64,000 bases of DNA from Cordilura impudica. Lineage: Eukaryota; Arthropoda; Insecta; Diptera; Scathophagidae. The position numbers and the translations under genes were made by a program. Positions 9,165 through 20,790 of the stretch are shown here, piece after piece; position 1 is the stretch's first letter, and each line of letters opens with the position of its first letter. The stretch spans positions 110,559,625-110,623,624 of the forward strand of contig OY821517.1 in assembly GCA_963682025.1 (NCBI GenBank). Direction: 5' to 3'. Below the pieces are notes generated by a model that saw only the letters and a program-made list of their open reading frames with translations, did no database searches and had not been told where the DNA came from.

Positions 9165-12100
9165 AAATTTTCATGTGCGCCGACGAAGTTTTAAATAAAC
9201 CCATGTTATCGGAAATTTTTCAGCGATTTCAAATATGCTATTCTTAATAATATCGCATTTTTAGTTTAGAAGATATAACCGTTCAAAGTTGAACGACTTT
9301 CGGTTTTCAAAAAAACACACAAATTTTAGTCAATTTGTTGCGATTTCAGGTGTAATATCACGAAAAATAGGTAACGAATTGCCTTATTTTTTGTATTTAT
9401 GTATTTATTGAATGTATAATGATAAAAAAAAATTAACTCTTTGCTTTGTAGTTCTCCTGGTAAATCACTATTTAAAAACTCTCCGTTTTTTCACTATTTT
9501 TCAATTTTGACGGCAATTAAAAAAAATCTGTATTTTTCTATATTTGCCATATTTGCAAAACATGTTCTTTGATTATTTCTTTACATAATTCAAAAGGTTT
9601 TATCTGCCCGTACGTGCCCGTTTGGCTTCTAGAGGTAAAAAAGTTTAAAAAGACATGGTTGCACAAATTGTATGGCGTGCATCCCTTACATGTTTTGACT
9701 GACAGTAGTTTGATCTAATAGTTTGAAAATTGCATTTTAAGTCGGTTGTCTACCTGTGAGCCTCTGCCAAAGTCTACTCCCAATATTCTGTTACAGACAC
9801 AGGATGCACAAAAAACTACTCATTGAAATTCGCAGGTACGCACCTCACTTAAAAATTACTTTGGAGTACAAATGGTCAAGAACAATATTCACTTATGGTC
9901 CTTCCAGGTAGGCACAAATCTTATTTAGACACGAGCATAATATCAAAATTGCATAATTCAGCCTAAATTCATATGTATGCAGGGAACAGGTAAATTTTTA
10001 GGCATGGTAGCATAAGCCTATATATTGCAAAATAAGCACAATGCCTGGATTAGTCTACGACTGAAAGTTGGCGCAGCAAGTACTGAAACCATGGCGTTAA
10101 ACAACTTAAAATTATTTGAACTGTTTAGAAGGTCAACCACACCAAAGTTTTTCACGGAAGCTGCTTTAGGAGAACTTGATAACTTATATGGAAATATTGA
10201 GAGAAGCGAAATTATAAAAAATAATTTTTATCTGATATATGCAAATATTAAGGCAAAATGGGTGAAATCTAATCGAACCATTCAGAACTTCAACTCCAAA
10301 TACGAGGACTGGCTTAATGAAGACACCATCCTGGATATATTGGCAGTAGATAAAACCACCACATCAACCAGAGGAGCAAAAGGAAGGCCAAAAAAAAGTA
10401 ATGAGGAGTGTTCAATTTTCACAAGAAAAAGGAAACTTGCCGATGCCACCAATGACTTGACCACGAAGCATTTATCGGACGCGCTGTCTATTAAATATAC
10501 AAAGGATAGTAAAAGAGTTAGGTCGCAGATTACAAAATCTGTTGCTGATGCAAGCCCACTGCGACTAAAAAGGTTTAAGGAAAGCATTCCCACACCCACA
10601 AACGCACACATTAAAAAATATGGGTCCGAAGAAGCCTTGGCTTTGTTTATGGACTTACAACTTCCAAAGAAAAATATGAGATGCTACGGGCATCCTTGAT
10701 GCGACACGGGGCTGACGTTTTACCAGGATGCAAGCATATTACGCAAGCCAAAATAAATTCACAACCACTGCATACGGAGTTTACGGAAGTCTCTGTGAAA
10801 GCCAATCTGCAGGATCTCATGGGCCATACAGCAAAACGGTTGTTGGAGAGTCTTCCTGAAAATGAGGGGAAAGTTCTTCCTGAGAAACTGACATTGATCA
10901 GCAAATGGGGGTGCGATGGACCATCCAGACAAAGCGTTTATAAGCAAAGGATATCTTCCGATGACGCTACAATATCGGACGGAAATATGTTTATGGCATC
11001 TGTTGTTCCCTTGCGGCTAAAATCTGATGTTTCCCTACATTGGAAAAATCCACGTCCGTCATCAGTGCATTATTGCCGACCAATAATGTTTCAGTTTGCA
11101 AGGGAATCGGCAGAACTCATAAGGACCACGGTGAAGGACATTGAAGAACAAATAAGTAAGATTAAGCCTACAAAGCTGCAAATTGGAGAAGGAAAATACA
11201 TTGAATGCAATTACGAGTTCCACCTGACCATGGTTGACGGAAAAGTCGTAAACGAACTGACAGGAACAACCTCAACATTGTCATGCCCGATTTGCAAAAA
11301 GAGTCAGACGAACTTTGGTAATTTAAACGATTCTACAAACGAGGAGAATTACGAATATGGAATGTCACCATTGCACGCCAGGATAAGATGTATGGAGTTC
11401 TTGCTAAAACTGGGGTATACCCTACCACAAGAGGAGGAAAACTTCGATGAAAATACATCAATAAAGGATAAGGAAAAGATCAGAAAGAAGCAAATACAGG
11501 ATGCTTTTTTTAAACAAGTTGGACTAAAAGTAGACTGTCCCAAGCACGGATACGGTAACTCAAACGATGGAAACACTTCTAGGAGATTTTTTGAAAATGA
11601 TGAGGCAGTAACTAGAAACACTGGAATTGACAATCAAATCGTGAAAAGATTGGGAACGATCTTGAATGTTTTAAACTGCAAAGAAAATGTCAATTCTACA
11701 AAATATGGAGAATATGCATCAAAAACTGCATCTCTTTTAGCAAAAATGTATCCACAGAAGAATTTGACCCCCACCGTCCATAAGATATTGGCGCATGGCA
11801 AAGATATAATTGAGTACCAGTCTTTGCCAATTGGAGAGCTTTCTGAAGAAGCACAGGAGTCTCTTAACAAATTTTATAAAAAATATAGATTGCAGAACAC
11901 ATTCAAAGCATCAAGGTTTAGGCAAAAGGAGGACCTCTTCAACATGTTGGCAGCATCTTCCGATCCACTTATTTCTTCCCTGCGGCATGTGAAGTCATGA
12001 ATGGAGTTAGAAAATAATTATAGTTTAGAAATGATTAGTCTTTTAGATATACCTTCTCTTACGAATTGTGATGAATATTTTACAGAAAATTGAAAAAATA

Positions 12101-12369
12101 AATTTAAAAAAGAAGTAATTTTTTTTTAATTTGTTGGGTAATAATTTAAAACATAAAAACTTAAAGAAAAAAAATAAAAACAATCTAAAAATGTAAAAAT
12201 AATTTGTTTTAGTTACCATAATATTCATTTTTCTACAAATTTTAACTTTGATAACCCATAAGCAGGCCCCTACAGTTATCTATCATATGCTGTTTAAACT
12301 GTGCAGTTATGTTATTCGGTTCAAAAGATATGATTTTTGCAACGAAAAAACTCAAATGGCGCCACTGTG
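9125..12369 (+). mobile_element. Transib DNA transposon (RAG-like), nearly complete
   Basis: A 3,245-bp element. The ends share CACAGTGGCGCC and, after a diverged spacer, GTTGCAAAAATCA, in inverted order. Flanks are CGTCG on the left and CATCG on the right, the GC-rich 5-bp TSD expected for Transib with one C/G-site transition. Helitron D2 retains the unoccupied site (AAACGTCGCATT, at about 18071-18082 on the minus strand), which fixes the boundaries. The transposase gene (10091-12000) has one frameshift. Its flanks at 9470-9660 are also found at the second copy near 44550. Confidence 0.93.
10091..12000 (+). pseudogene. Transib transposase (RAG1-core relative), one frameshift
   Basis: Would cut and join transposon ends in the nucleus. 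I chose ATG 10091 because the other copy (45090) has an equivalent ATG at the same point; an in-frame ATG lies at 10025. Frame 1 runs to 10699 and contains a basic GRPKKS segment. Reading moves one frame around 10667-10680 and continues to TGA at 12000. In the second frame (numbered from 10681) KWGCDG (D79), MVDGKV (D186) and SEEAQESLNK (E393) match RAG1 D600, D708 and E962. C202/C205 and H367/H372 match the zinc-binding pairs of RAG1. Total length of about 635 codons is normal for Transib. Apart from the frameshift the reading frames are clean, so this is a young copy. Confidence 0.93.
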
Positions 12370-12374
12370 CATCG
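12332..12374 (-). repeat. Transib right TIR with RSS-like elements and TSD
   Basis: Read inward from 12369: heptamer CACAGTG, a 22-bp spacer, then GCAAAAATC (12340 to 12332). CATCG follows outside at 12370-12374. The first twelve bases are identical to the left end. Confidence 0.9.
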
Positions 12375-12838
12375 CATTCACTTTCCATTTTTCTTTGACG
12401 TCTCTGCTCAATGATGATCACTTATTGAACGAAGTAATTCAATTTTTAAAAGTTCTGATTCCTTTAATTTGCAAACGATTCCGTTATATTTGGTGTTAGC
12501 AAAATAATTAAAATTCAAAAAAAAAACCTAAGGCGGTTTCGCAGCTTATTTTTGAGCATTTTTGCTGCAGCGTCTTAAAAAAAAAATTCTAAATTAAAAA
12601 TCATAAAATTTTAAATTGAAATAAAAAATGAATTTATTTTTCCCAAAAAACGTAAACATGAACAAATTTTTTCATCATGAACAAATTCCCCAATCCCATA
12701 CAAATTTTGCGGAAGAAAGTTCTTTTTTTGAGGAATGGTTCATTGGGGATTAAGTAGTCAGCACCTGGTAAGCATAGTAAACCATTTTTCAAGTCAAAGG
12801 CCTTTAGATCCCGGGCAAGACCGGGTAAAAACAGCTAA

Positions 12839-13078
12839 ATAAAACCAAAGGTTATATGTCGAAGTAGTTGTGGTAGGAGAATTTTAGTAAATCTGGGGTC
12901 CAAACCATCCAGTCCAACTACAGTTTACTTTATTGAAAAGAATTTGGATAAAACATCATTTTGCTTCACGCAGATAAAATAAAATTTGTCATTTGTAGAA
13001 TCCTAATTTGCAGAGTCATCAAGGTTAATGTAATAATGGAGATCGGCCTCAACCATGGAAATGTTAAGAAATTTCTCA
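12839..13078. other. Short unassigned stretch
   Basis: Nothing recognisable between Helitron D1 and the LINE endonuclease relic. Confidence 0.4.
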
Positions 13079-13682
13079 TTAAGGGTATCTGCATCGATGG
13101 CACAAGGTTATAATATATATTATAAAATGAGTAGGCATGTTTGTATTTGGCGTATTAAGACCAATTGATATCATATTGGTAATAAGATTACAGTCAACCA
13201 AGATATTGGAATTAAAGTCGTCTGCAATGATGACGTCATCATATGATACTGTTGACATCTCCAGAGTTGTGAAAAAACTTTGTATACTTATACTGTTATT
13301 TGGTCTATACATGGAACGCAAAAGTGGTTTTCTACTCTCGCTTACGACTTCGAGCAATAGGTGCTCTACCATATTATCATTATCACCATCTGTAGATTTG
13401 CAGAATACACCAAATGTTATCACTTTTCTCATATATACTGCAACACCACCATATACGTTTCTATCAACTCTATGTATATCCATTCAAAGCGATATAGCGA
13501 TCAGTGACATCAATTCCAGATTTCTCAAAAATAAATCTAAATTCATGGATTTTATTTTTCAAGCTTTGTGGATTAATGTGACAGATATTAATGCCTTCTC
13601 TTTGACTTCCCAAAATTCTTATAATATTCACAGTTCCATCTCTAGAAGGAGCTCTATTGTTATTTAAATTGTTCATTAACAT
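13079..13682 (-). pseudogene. LINE AP-endonuclease domain fragment
   Basis: On the minus strand the first part reads INICHINPQSLKNKI.EF and ends near TDRYIALNGYT. After a frameshift around 13475-13485 it continues HRVDRNVYGGVAVYMRK and later SMYRPNN and IADDFNSN. The N-Q/SL-K motif, the D.R..GGVA.Y block, the YRPP-like block and the GDFN-like block are those of the APE-type endonuclease of jockey/I/LOA-type LINEs, which nicks target DNA to prime reverse transcription. About 200 residues remain, with no reverse transcriptase attached. Family B copy 1 adjoins its 5' side. Confidence 0.85.
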
Positions 13683-13689
13683 ACGTTTT

Positions 13690-14817
13690 TACACCCTCCA
13701 CTCCAGTGTGCAGAGGGTATATAAATATAAGTTTGTCATTCCGTTTGTAATAATTAGAAAAAAAATTTTGGACCCCATAATATATATATATTTGTGATCC
13801 TTATAACAACCGGAGTTGATATAGCGATGTCCGTCTGTCCGTCTGTGGAAATCACGATGACGGCATCAGTAAGGCAGCTAGGTGCTCGGTGATATAAAAA
13901 ATGTTTCACTAACATCGTGAGAAGCTTGCTGTTTAAAATTGTCAAAATCGGGCGATTAGGTCGATTTGAATGAAGAACTAAATAATTCTTGAAAAAATAT
14001 AATTTTCTATGTTGTCCTTGTCACGATCACGTCCTCAATGGGCTAGCTAAGGTGATCATTTTTAGTGAGAATGATTCAGCAAATTCATGGGAAGATTTCT
14101 GCTTCAAAAATCATTAAAATCGGTGGAACAGGTCCAGGGAAATCTCTGAAAAATTAAAAAAAAATGAAAAATATGATGTTTCTATATTGTTCTTGTTGTT
14201 ATTCTAAATGTTGTATTGTTGTCATAGCTGGAATTGTTATTTTTGTGGTCGTTGTGGTAATAATATAATAAAAACTAACCCTTTGTACATTTTTTTTTAT
14301 CAAGTCTGTAGAAAAATTTAAAAGTTTCCATTGTTTTGACTTCACTAAAAAAGATTTACTAGATCATTTCTGTCACCGCCGCGAGCCTGCCTGCAAAGTT
14401 TCAGATCGATTGGGTTACGGGAAAGGGGCTAAAATCGATCCAAAATTTTTTCGACAAGCAGACACTACGAATTAATATAAAGGGAGTAAAAATTCACCGC
14501 ATATAAAGCAAATAATGTTAAATACCTAGTTGTTAATAAAAAAAAACACAATGTAAATTTAGCGAAAAAAATTTTTAAGTGTTAATTTATTTAAAGAGGA
14601 AAACACAAAAATAACGTTTGATGTTGAATTTTTCGTGTGTAATATTTACATATACATATGCATGTTAACATATATTCTATATGTGTAAATCCATAATAAC
14701 TGCATGTTAGAAATAAATCGGTATATTATTTTATTTACATAAAATTCTGCAATATTTTGTTGTGGGGAAAATACATTTCTTTTGCATTAACAGAGTGTCA
14801 CTTCATTTTGCTCAGCG
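13690..14817 (+). mobile_element. INE-1-like element, family B, copy 1 (uninterrupted)
   Basis: Starts ACACCCTCCACTCCAGTGTG and ends at TTTTGCTCAGCG, sharing its whole length with 32939-34672. Early in the element is GATATAGCGATGTCCGTCTG, the GTCY-type core typical of INE-1/DINE-1 elements. CACGATCACG.CCTCAATGG.CTAGC follows in the body. It has no coding capacity. Around 14628-14650 (GATGTTGAATTTTTCGTGTG) it preserves the empty site of the family A insertion present in copy 2. Confidence 0.75.
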
Positions 14818-16084
14818 TGACTATGCCACAGCAGATGGCACCACAATTTTTGTTCTAATTAGCTTTGCAATAGTTATTTCTATTTTACCATGAATGTCAA
14901 TATTTTCAAATAGATATCATACAGAACAATGTTAAGAGTATACACCCGGCTGGTCTTTTATTTCATACGTTTTTCATTATTCTTTTACAAATATGAACAT
15001 AAGTTTGGTATATTAACATTTTGTTTTCCTTACAAAATATAGTTACCAAGTTCATCAATGAGTTGTTTGCTTTCAAAACAGTTCTACATAGTTATATAGA
15101 ATTATTATTCGGCTTTAACTACAAAACATCTGATTGCGATTACATCTAATTTTTAAAAATTGTTTATAATTACTAAAGCATTATTATTCACATAAATACT
15201 AAACTGCACTTTTTAATTTTTCCAATCAAATTTTAAAAAATATCAATTCTAAAAACTGGAATTAAAATTTCCAATTATAAATTAGAAAATATTAATTGAA
15301 TTTCCGAAAATCATATCAAAATGTAGAAAATAATAATTTTAAATTTAGAAGACATCAATTGCATCAAATTCCAAAAAAAAAAACACCAAATATGTTTAGA
15401 ATTAAAAAATGTTTACATTTAAAAAAAATATTGGCATTCAGGAGAAATTAATAGCTTTTCAGTAACTTCTTTAAACGATAGTCGAACCGTTAAAAAATAA
15501 AAGCCAAATCAGTAAAATTTTTAAACGATATTCGCTTTTGTTAAAATCAGCTAAACGACAACCATTTTTGTGTTGTTTATTCAATCGATAAAAACTTAAA
15601 TTTTTAGGTTGAAATGGCGTCATACATTAATAAAAATCATAATATAGTGAAAATATTTTGCTTCCTTTAAAAAACTTTTTTATATAAATAAAAAAATTAA
15701 ATAGCATAATCAATTCATTATTTCATTTTCAAATAAATAAAAAAAAAAATAAATAATAAATAATAAAAAAAATTATAGATATTAAACAAAAACATAAAAT
15801 CATCCTGTCAAACCCAAAGTAATTTGTTTTTTTCTATTCTTCTTTGTGTTTTTCGCTTATTTTGATAGAGATGCCACTCGTTTTCAATTGAAGTAAATAG
15901 AAAAATAGATTTGTCGACTGTCGTTCAGATGTATGTACTTAGTGAATCACTTAACGAACAAAATATTTGTTATTCTGAGGACATGTGCATATATAAACAT
16001 CATTAATTTAATGATTGCAAAAAGAAAGTTAAATAATTTTAAATTAATTACGAAGATATAATAAAATTATTTCCGTTTATTATG
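14818..16084. other. AT-rich low-complexity stretch
   Basis: 15190-15450 holds degenerate repeats of AATTTCCAATT.TAAATTAGAA type, and 15720-15790 is an A/T-only run. No gene is recognised. Confidence 0.5.
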
Positions 16085-16830
16085 GACCACCATTCCATTC
16101 AGACGGCTTTCTCAACTGAACTTGCACTAGCCCTTATGATCGATCCAATTTGAACGTACATTTCCGATTATATGGAGCTGTATTTTACCCATGACTTCAC
16201 TAATTTCTTTTTTAAGTGGCTTAATCGACGCTGGGTAATTAGCGTAACTCTCATCCTTAACGGCTCCATACAAATAGCAGTACAATGGGTTCTAGCCGCA
16301 GCTGCGCCATGGCCCATTCATATCAACGCTAATAAATCAATTTCCAAACTTGAAACGTGTTGCTTGGGGCAGCTCGCCATCTTGCTGAAATCAAACGTTG
16401 TTCAGATCCATATCTTTGAAAGTGGGCCACAAATGATTAGCGCGCAAACACTTATAGTTCACTGCAATGTATTTGCCTTCCGCATCTTCGAAGTAAAATG
16501 GCCCAGTGTTACTGTCCGTCCAAAAACAACATCAAGAAATTCATTGTTCAGTGCGCATTTATTTTTCAGCGATAATATGTGGATTATCTGTGACCTAATT
16601 TTGCATGTTAACATAACCACCCAGGTGAAAATGATCTTTGCCAGAATTAATAATTTTTCAGTAAAAATTATCATCTTTTTCCAAGAGTTCCATAGTGCAA
16701 TTGAGAACTGTAAACATTGCGGACGGTCGTGCGGTATCAGCTACATTATTAATTGAACTTTGTTTGGTATCATACCGAGATCTTTATGAAAAATTCGCAT
16801 CAAAGAAGTGCGTGCAATATTTAACTACTG
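16085..16830 (-). pseudogene. Tc1/mariner-like (DDE_3) transposase relic
   Basis: Minus-strand frames, broken by stops and shifts, read in order. First is a helix-turn-helix end (RIFHKDLGMIPNKVQL, about 16765-16820). Next come FHLGGYVN-like and GPFYFEDAEGKYI blocks, then MDLNNV.FQQDGELPQAT with QQDG at 16376-16387, and YCYLYGAVKDE-YANYPASI. FQQDGAxxHxA and the following PLDYFLWG-like block are diagnostic of the IS630/Tc1-mariner DDE_3 domain; the D of QQDG is the second catalytic residue. The HTA of the family motif has decayed. A 194-codon plus-strand open frame over the same bases is an antisense artefact. Confidence 0.85.
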
Positions 16831-17672
16831 AGAGCGGTGATAAGTTCAGATGTTTGGTTGTTCTTGCACATTCTGGGCAACAGAAATAATGTTTTCGTTT
16901 GCGCGCACTGCGCGACTACTAGAACGTGTTGTTTTTATCAAATAGCGATCCAGTTTCATGCACATTATTGTATTTTACATGTTTTTTTTTTTCTTTTTTG
17001 TAATCCGTGTTAAAATTCTAAGGGTTCTTACTCTTAGAATCGTTTTCAAAGACAGACTTTTTTTACAGCAAAAGTCACTAACCATAACACTTTCCTTGAT
17101 AGGAAGTTCCCAATAATTTTTTCGGTCCAGTTTTTTGTAATAAGCAACTAATCTTTAACAGGATTTAACCAAAAAAAAAAAAAAAAAAAAAAACATGTAG
17201 AACACACACATTTACGAACTAAAATATGTATTATACTAGCAGAGCTGACATTGGTGTTACAATATCAAAAAATCAGTAGTTCAAAATTCAAAATAATTCC
17301 AGACACCGTCAACGGTATCTTTCTTCCCTTCGGTAACCACCGCTGGTTATCATTTCTATTGGTGAAAAAATAGTACATGATAGAAGTTTTCTCAATTAGA
17401 ATTAAACCCTTTATCAACATTCTGAACTTTAAATAATATATGTAATTACCAAAATGGTTACCGTGATTTTATAAGAGCATAAAATCTACCCCCTTTATTT
17501 CACAATTTTAATGATTCCCAATTGCGTTCTTTTATTATTACGCCAATTTCTTCTTGCAAACACATCTCTTGTTTTTTCCATCAAAATGTTATTTATGAAA
17601 ATTGAAAAATATTTTCCTTCTTTTTATTACTTTTAGTTTGTCTGTTGTAGCTTTTGTGATTTTTATTCTATA
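16831..17672. other. Unassigned stretch with hairpin and poly(A) run
   Basis: A perfect 8-bp hairpin, ATTCTAAG...CTTAGAAT, lies at about 17015-17040. A run of about 24 A occurs at 17168-17192. No coding similarity. Confidence 0.45.
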
Positions 17673-18208
17673 CTAGCTGTTTTTACCCGGTCTTGCCCGG
17701 GATGAAAAGGCCTTTGACTTGAAAAATGGTTCACTATGCTTACCAGGCGCTGAGTACTTAGTCCCCAATTAACAAATTCCCCAATAAAATGAACTTTCTC
17801 CCCAAAAATTTGTATGGGCAGTAAATTCATTTTTTATTTCAATTAAAAAGTTTTTGGTTTTTTAATTTAGAAGTTTTTTATAAGAAAAAAAATGCTTCAA
17901 AAACAAGGTGCGAAACCGCTTTAACTTATTTTTCCAGTTTATTTATAAACATCAAATATAATAACGGAATGGGCCGCAAATTAAAGGAATCAAAACTTTT
18001 AAAAATTGAATTAATTCATTCAATAGGTGATCATAATTGAGCAGAGACGTCAAATTCAAGTTTCAGAAATGAAAGACTAATGCGACGTTTAATATTGTGT
18101 CGCAAGGTTTCTTTAAGCAACTGCTTATAGTATATGTGTGGCCTATTTTGATCAACAGGTAATTATTTCACATACGTAGATAAAATTTATCATACGACAT
18201 TTCACTAA

Positions 18209-19170
18209 GCTGTGTTCCGCGAGCGAGTCGCGTCCACTTCCGCGCGTTTGGCAGCCAGACCCGTGCTGCCGCGCAGTTGTTGTCAACTTATTTTAATCGC
18301 CAAAATATATTTTTCAGATCATTGCGATATTTTTGGTAAGCTGTGTTCCGCGAGCGCGTCGCGTCCGCATCCGTCGCGTCCGCGTCCGCGTCCGCGTCCG
18401 TGCGCCTCGCGCCGCTTCCTCGCAGCTACTACCCGTGCTGCCGCTTAGTTCTCGTTAACTTATTTTAATTCCTAAAACATATTTTTTAGAGCATTGCGAT
18501 ATTTTAGCTGAGCTGTGTTCCGAGAGCGCGTCGCGTGCGCATCCGTCACGTCCGAGTCAGCGGTCGCGCGCCGCGCGTTTGGCAGCCACACCCGTGCTGC
18601 CGAGCAGTTGCTGTAAACTTATTTTAATCGCCAAAATATATTTTTCAGATCATTGCGATATTTTAGCTGAGCTGTGTTCCGCGAGAGCGTCTCGTCGCGT
18701 CCGCGCGCCTCGCGCCGCTTCCTCGCAGCTACTACCCGTGCCTCCGCTTAGTTCTCGTTAACTTATTTTAATTCCTAAAACATATTTTTTAGAGCATTGC
18801 GATATTTTAGCTGAGCTGTGTTCCGCGAGCGCGTCGCGTCCGCATCCGTCGCGCCCGCGTCCGCGCTCCGCGCGCATCGCGCCGCTTCCTCGAAGCTACT
18901 ACCCGTGCTGCCGCTTAGTTCTCGTTAACTTATTTTAATTCCTAAATCATATTTTTTAAAGCATTGCGATATTTTAGCTGAGCTGTGTTCCGAGAGCGCG
19001 TCGCGTCCGCATCCGTCGCGTCCGCGTTCGCGCGCCGCTTCCGCGCGTTTGGCAGCCACACCTGTGCTGCCGCGCAGCTGTTGTCAACTTATTTTATTTG
19101 TCAGAATATATTTTTCAGATCATTCCGATATTCTAGCTAAGCTGTATTCCCCGTGCGCGTAGCATCCGCG
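18209..19170 (-). repeat. GC-rich minisatellite, ~7 units of 130-172 bp
   Basis: Unit starts marked by CTGTGTTCC fall at about 18210, 18341, 18513, 18672, 18816, 18983 and 19142. Each unit has a GC-rich block of GCGTCGCGTCCGC repeats, a CCCGTGCTGCCGC block and an AT-rich half (AACTTATTTTAAT ... CATTGCGATATTTTAGCTGAG). Unit lengths vary because the inner short repeats expand or shrink. An R-rich ORF over it is not a gene. Confidence 0.9.
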
Positions 19171-19429
19171 CAACGGAATGATGCTATTGAAAAGAATACT
19201 CATTTTAAATGCATTTATTGTTGGACATATATTGAGAGCAGTATGCAAATGTTTACTAAAATAAATGTTTAACAAAATTCATTAAATAAAAATATGTAAA
19301 AATTTAAGAATGAATTTGGGGAGTAAGTTCATTTTTTATTTCGATTAAAAAAAATGGGGAATTTGTTCATTTCTTTTGGGTACCTTTTTTTTTTAAATTT
19401 GGGGAATTTGTTCACCGTGTAGTTATTTC

Positions 19430-20790
19430 CGTGTAACCCAAATTTCAGAGAAATCCATTGAAAAGTAAAATTTGTATAGGGAAGAAATATACCACACAAC
19501 AAAATATGAATTTTATAAGAAAATTGGGCGTAAAAATAGGCGCGGTCGTTAAAAATCATATAGCGACCTTCCCTGGAATATGTACTAAATTTCGAAGTAA
19601 GCCATTGAAAAATAAAAGTTTTTATAGCAATCAAATAAAGAAACAAATAAAAGGAAAAAATAAGTTTTATATACATAGAAGTTGGCGCAAAGTAAGCGTG
19701 GCCTGTAAGAAGCATATGGTGACCTTCCCTGTAGTATAGAGATCGTGTGACCAAATTTTAGACATCCCTTGAAAAATAAAAATTTCTATAGTGAAAAAAT
19801 ATACCAAAAAACAGAAAATTAATTTTGTATAAAAAGCGGGCGTAGAAGTAGGCGTGACCGGCAAGAGTCATATGGCTACCTCTCTGGAGTACAGAGATCG
19901 TGTGTAGCAAATTTCAGAGAAATCCGTAAAAAAAAATTGTGTAGCGAACAAATGTACCAAACAACAGAATATGAATTGAATACAAAAAGTGGGCGTAATA
20001 ATAGGCGTGACCGGTACGAAGAATATGTCGACTTTCCCTGAAGGAGAGAGATCGTGTGTACCAAAGTTCAGAGAAATCGGTTGAAAAATAAAAATTTGTA
20101 TAGTGAACAAATATACCAAAAAACAAAATGAATTGTATACAAAAAGTGGGCGTTAAAGTAGGCGTGGCCGGTACGAAGCAAATGGCGACCTTAGGTGGAG
20201 TACAGAGGTTGTGTGTACCAAATTTCAGAGAATTCCGTTGAAAAACAAAAATTTGTATAGCAAACAAATATACCAAAAAACAGAAAACGAATTGTATACA
20301 AAAAGTGGGCGTAGAAGTAGGTGTGGCCGCAAGAATCACCCGGTGACCTGGCCTGAGGTACAAAGATCGTGTGTACCGAATTTCAGAGAAATCTGTTAAC
20401 AAATAAAAATTTGTATAGTGAACAAATATGAATAAAACAGAAAATGAATTTTACATAAAAAGTGGGCGTAAAAGTAGCCGTGGCCGATAAAAAGTATATG
20501 GCGACCTTAGGTGGAGTACAGTGATCGTGTGTACCGAATTTCAGAGAAATCTGTTAACAAATAAAAATTTGTATAGTGAACAAATATGAATAAAACAGAA
20601 AATGAATTTTACATAAAAAGTGGGCGTAAAAGTAGGCGTGGCCGGTAAAAAGTATATGGCGACCTTTCCTGGGGTATAGAGATCGTGTGTACAAAATTTC
20701 AGGAAAATCCGTTGAAAAATAAAAATTTGTATAGCGGTCAAACAAACAAACAAACAAACAAACAAACAAACAAACAGAAAATGAATTTTA
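19430..20790 (-). repeat. ~155-bp tandem array in Helitron D2
   Basis: About eight units, each with AATTTCAGAGAAATCCGTTG, AAAAATTTGTATAG, AAAAAGTGGGCGTAAAAGTA, GGCGTGGCCGGTA and AGATCGTGTGTACC. A (CAAA)n run sits at 20738-20776. ORFs within it are repeat artefacts. Confidence 0.9.

Larger units (their letters stand above)
8608..12767. mobile_element. CAGG-ended TIR element (non-autonomous) carrying a Transib
   Basis: The left end reads CAGGCCCTGAGCACTTAG. The right end in reverse complement reads CAGGTGCTGACTACTTAA, and both continue TCCCCAATGAAC. GTAAG flanks both sides (8603-8607 and 12768-12772), suggesting a short TSD. Minus the nested Transib it would be about 0.9 kb. It has no transposase of its own. 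The same right end is joined to the same Helitron sequence in D2 (17738), so it entered the Helitron before D1 and D2 separated. A CAG start resembles hAT ends, but I cannot assign it. Confidence 0.6.
6809..12838 (+). mobile_element. Helitron D1 with nested elements
   Basis: Begins A|TCTATATACATAAAATTCG at 6809. Ends at 12838 with a hairpin (CCCGG-6 nt loop-CCGGG, 12810-12825), a 9-nt spacer and CTAA, fitting the Helitron CTRR rule. The order is: ~165-bp tandem repeats (6840-7560), an unassigned stretch, the C-terminal end of a Pif1-like helicase (8288-8540), a 3' untranslated part interrupted by a CAGG-ended TIR element (8608-12767), then the 3' end. The reversed copy D2 (17673-20800) shares the 5' repeats, the internal element and the 3' hairpin. 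Only the last part of RepHel survives, so it is not autonomous now. Confidence 0.75.

Noticed and set aside
10282..10611. Minus-strand ORF of 109 codons, and other frames at 11349-11870
   Set aside because: Antisense shadows of the Transib transposase.
13137..13667. 176-codon plus-strand ORF
   Set aside because: Antisense to the LINE endonuclease relic.
16172..16756. 194-codon plus-strand ORF
   Set aside because: The opposite strand of the same bases encodes recognisable Tc1/mariner DDE_3 blocks; the plus frame has no family resemblance and is an antisense artefact.
18212..18761. Arginine/proline/alanine-rich ORFs
   Set aside because: They are translations of the GC-rich minisatellite and change with unit length.
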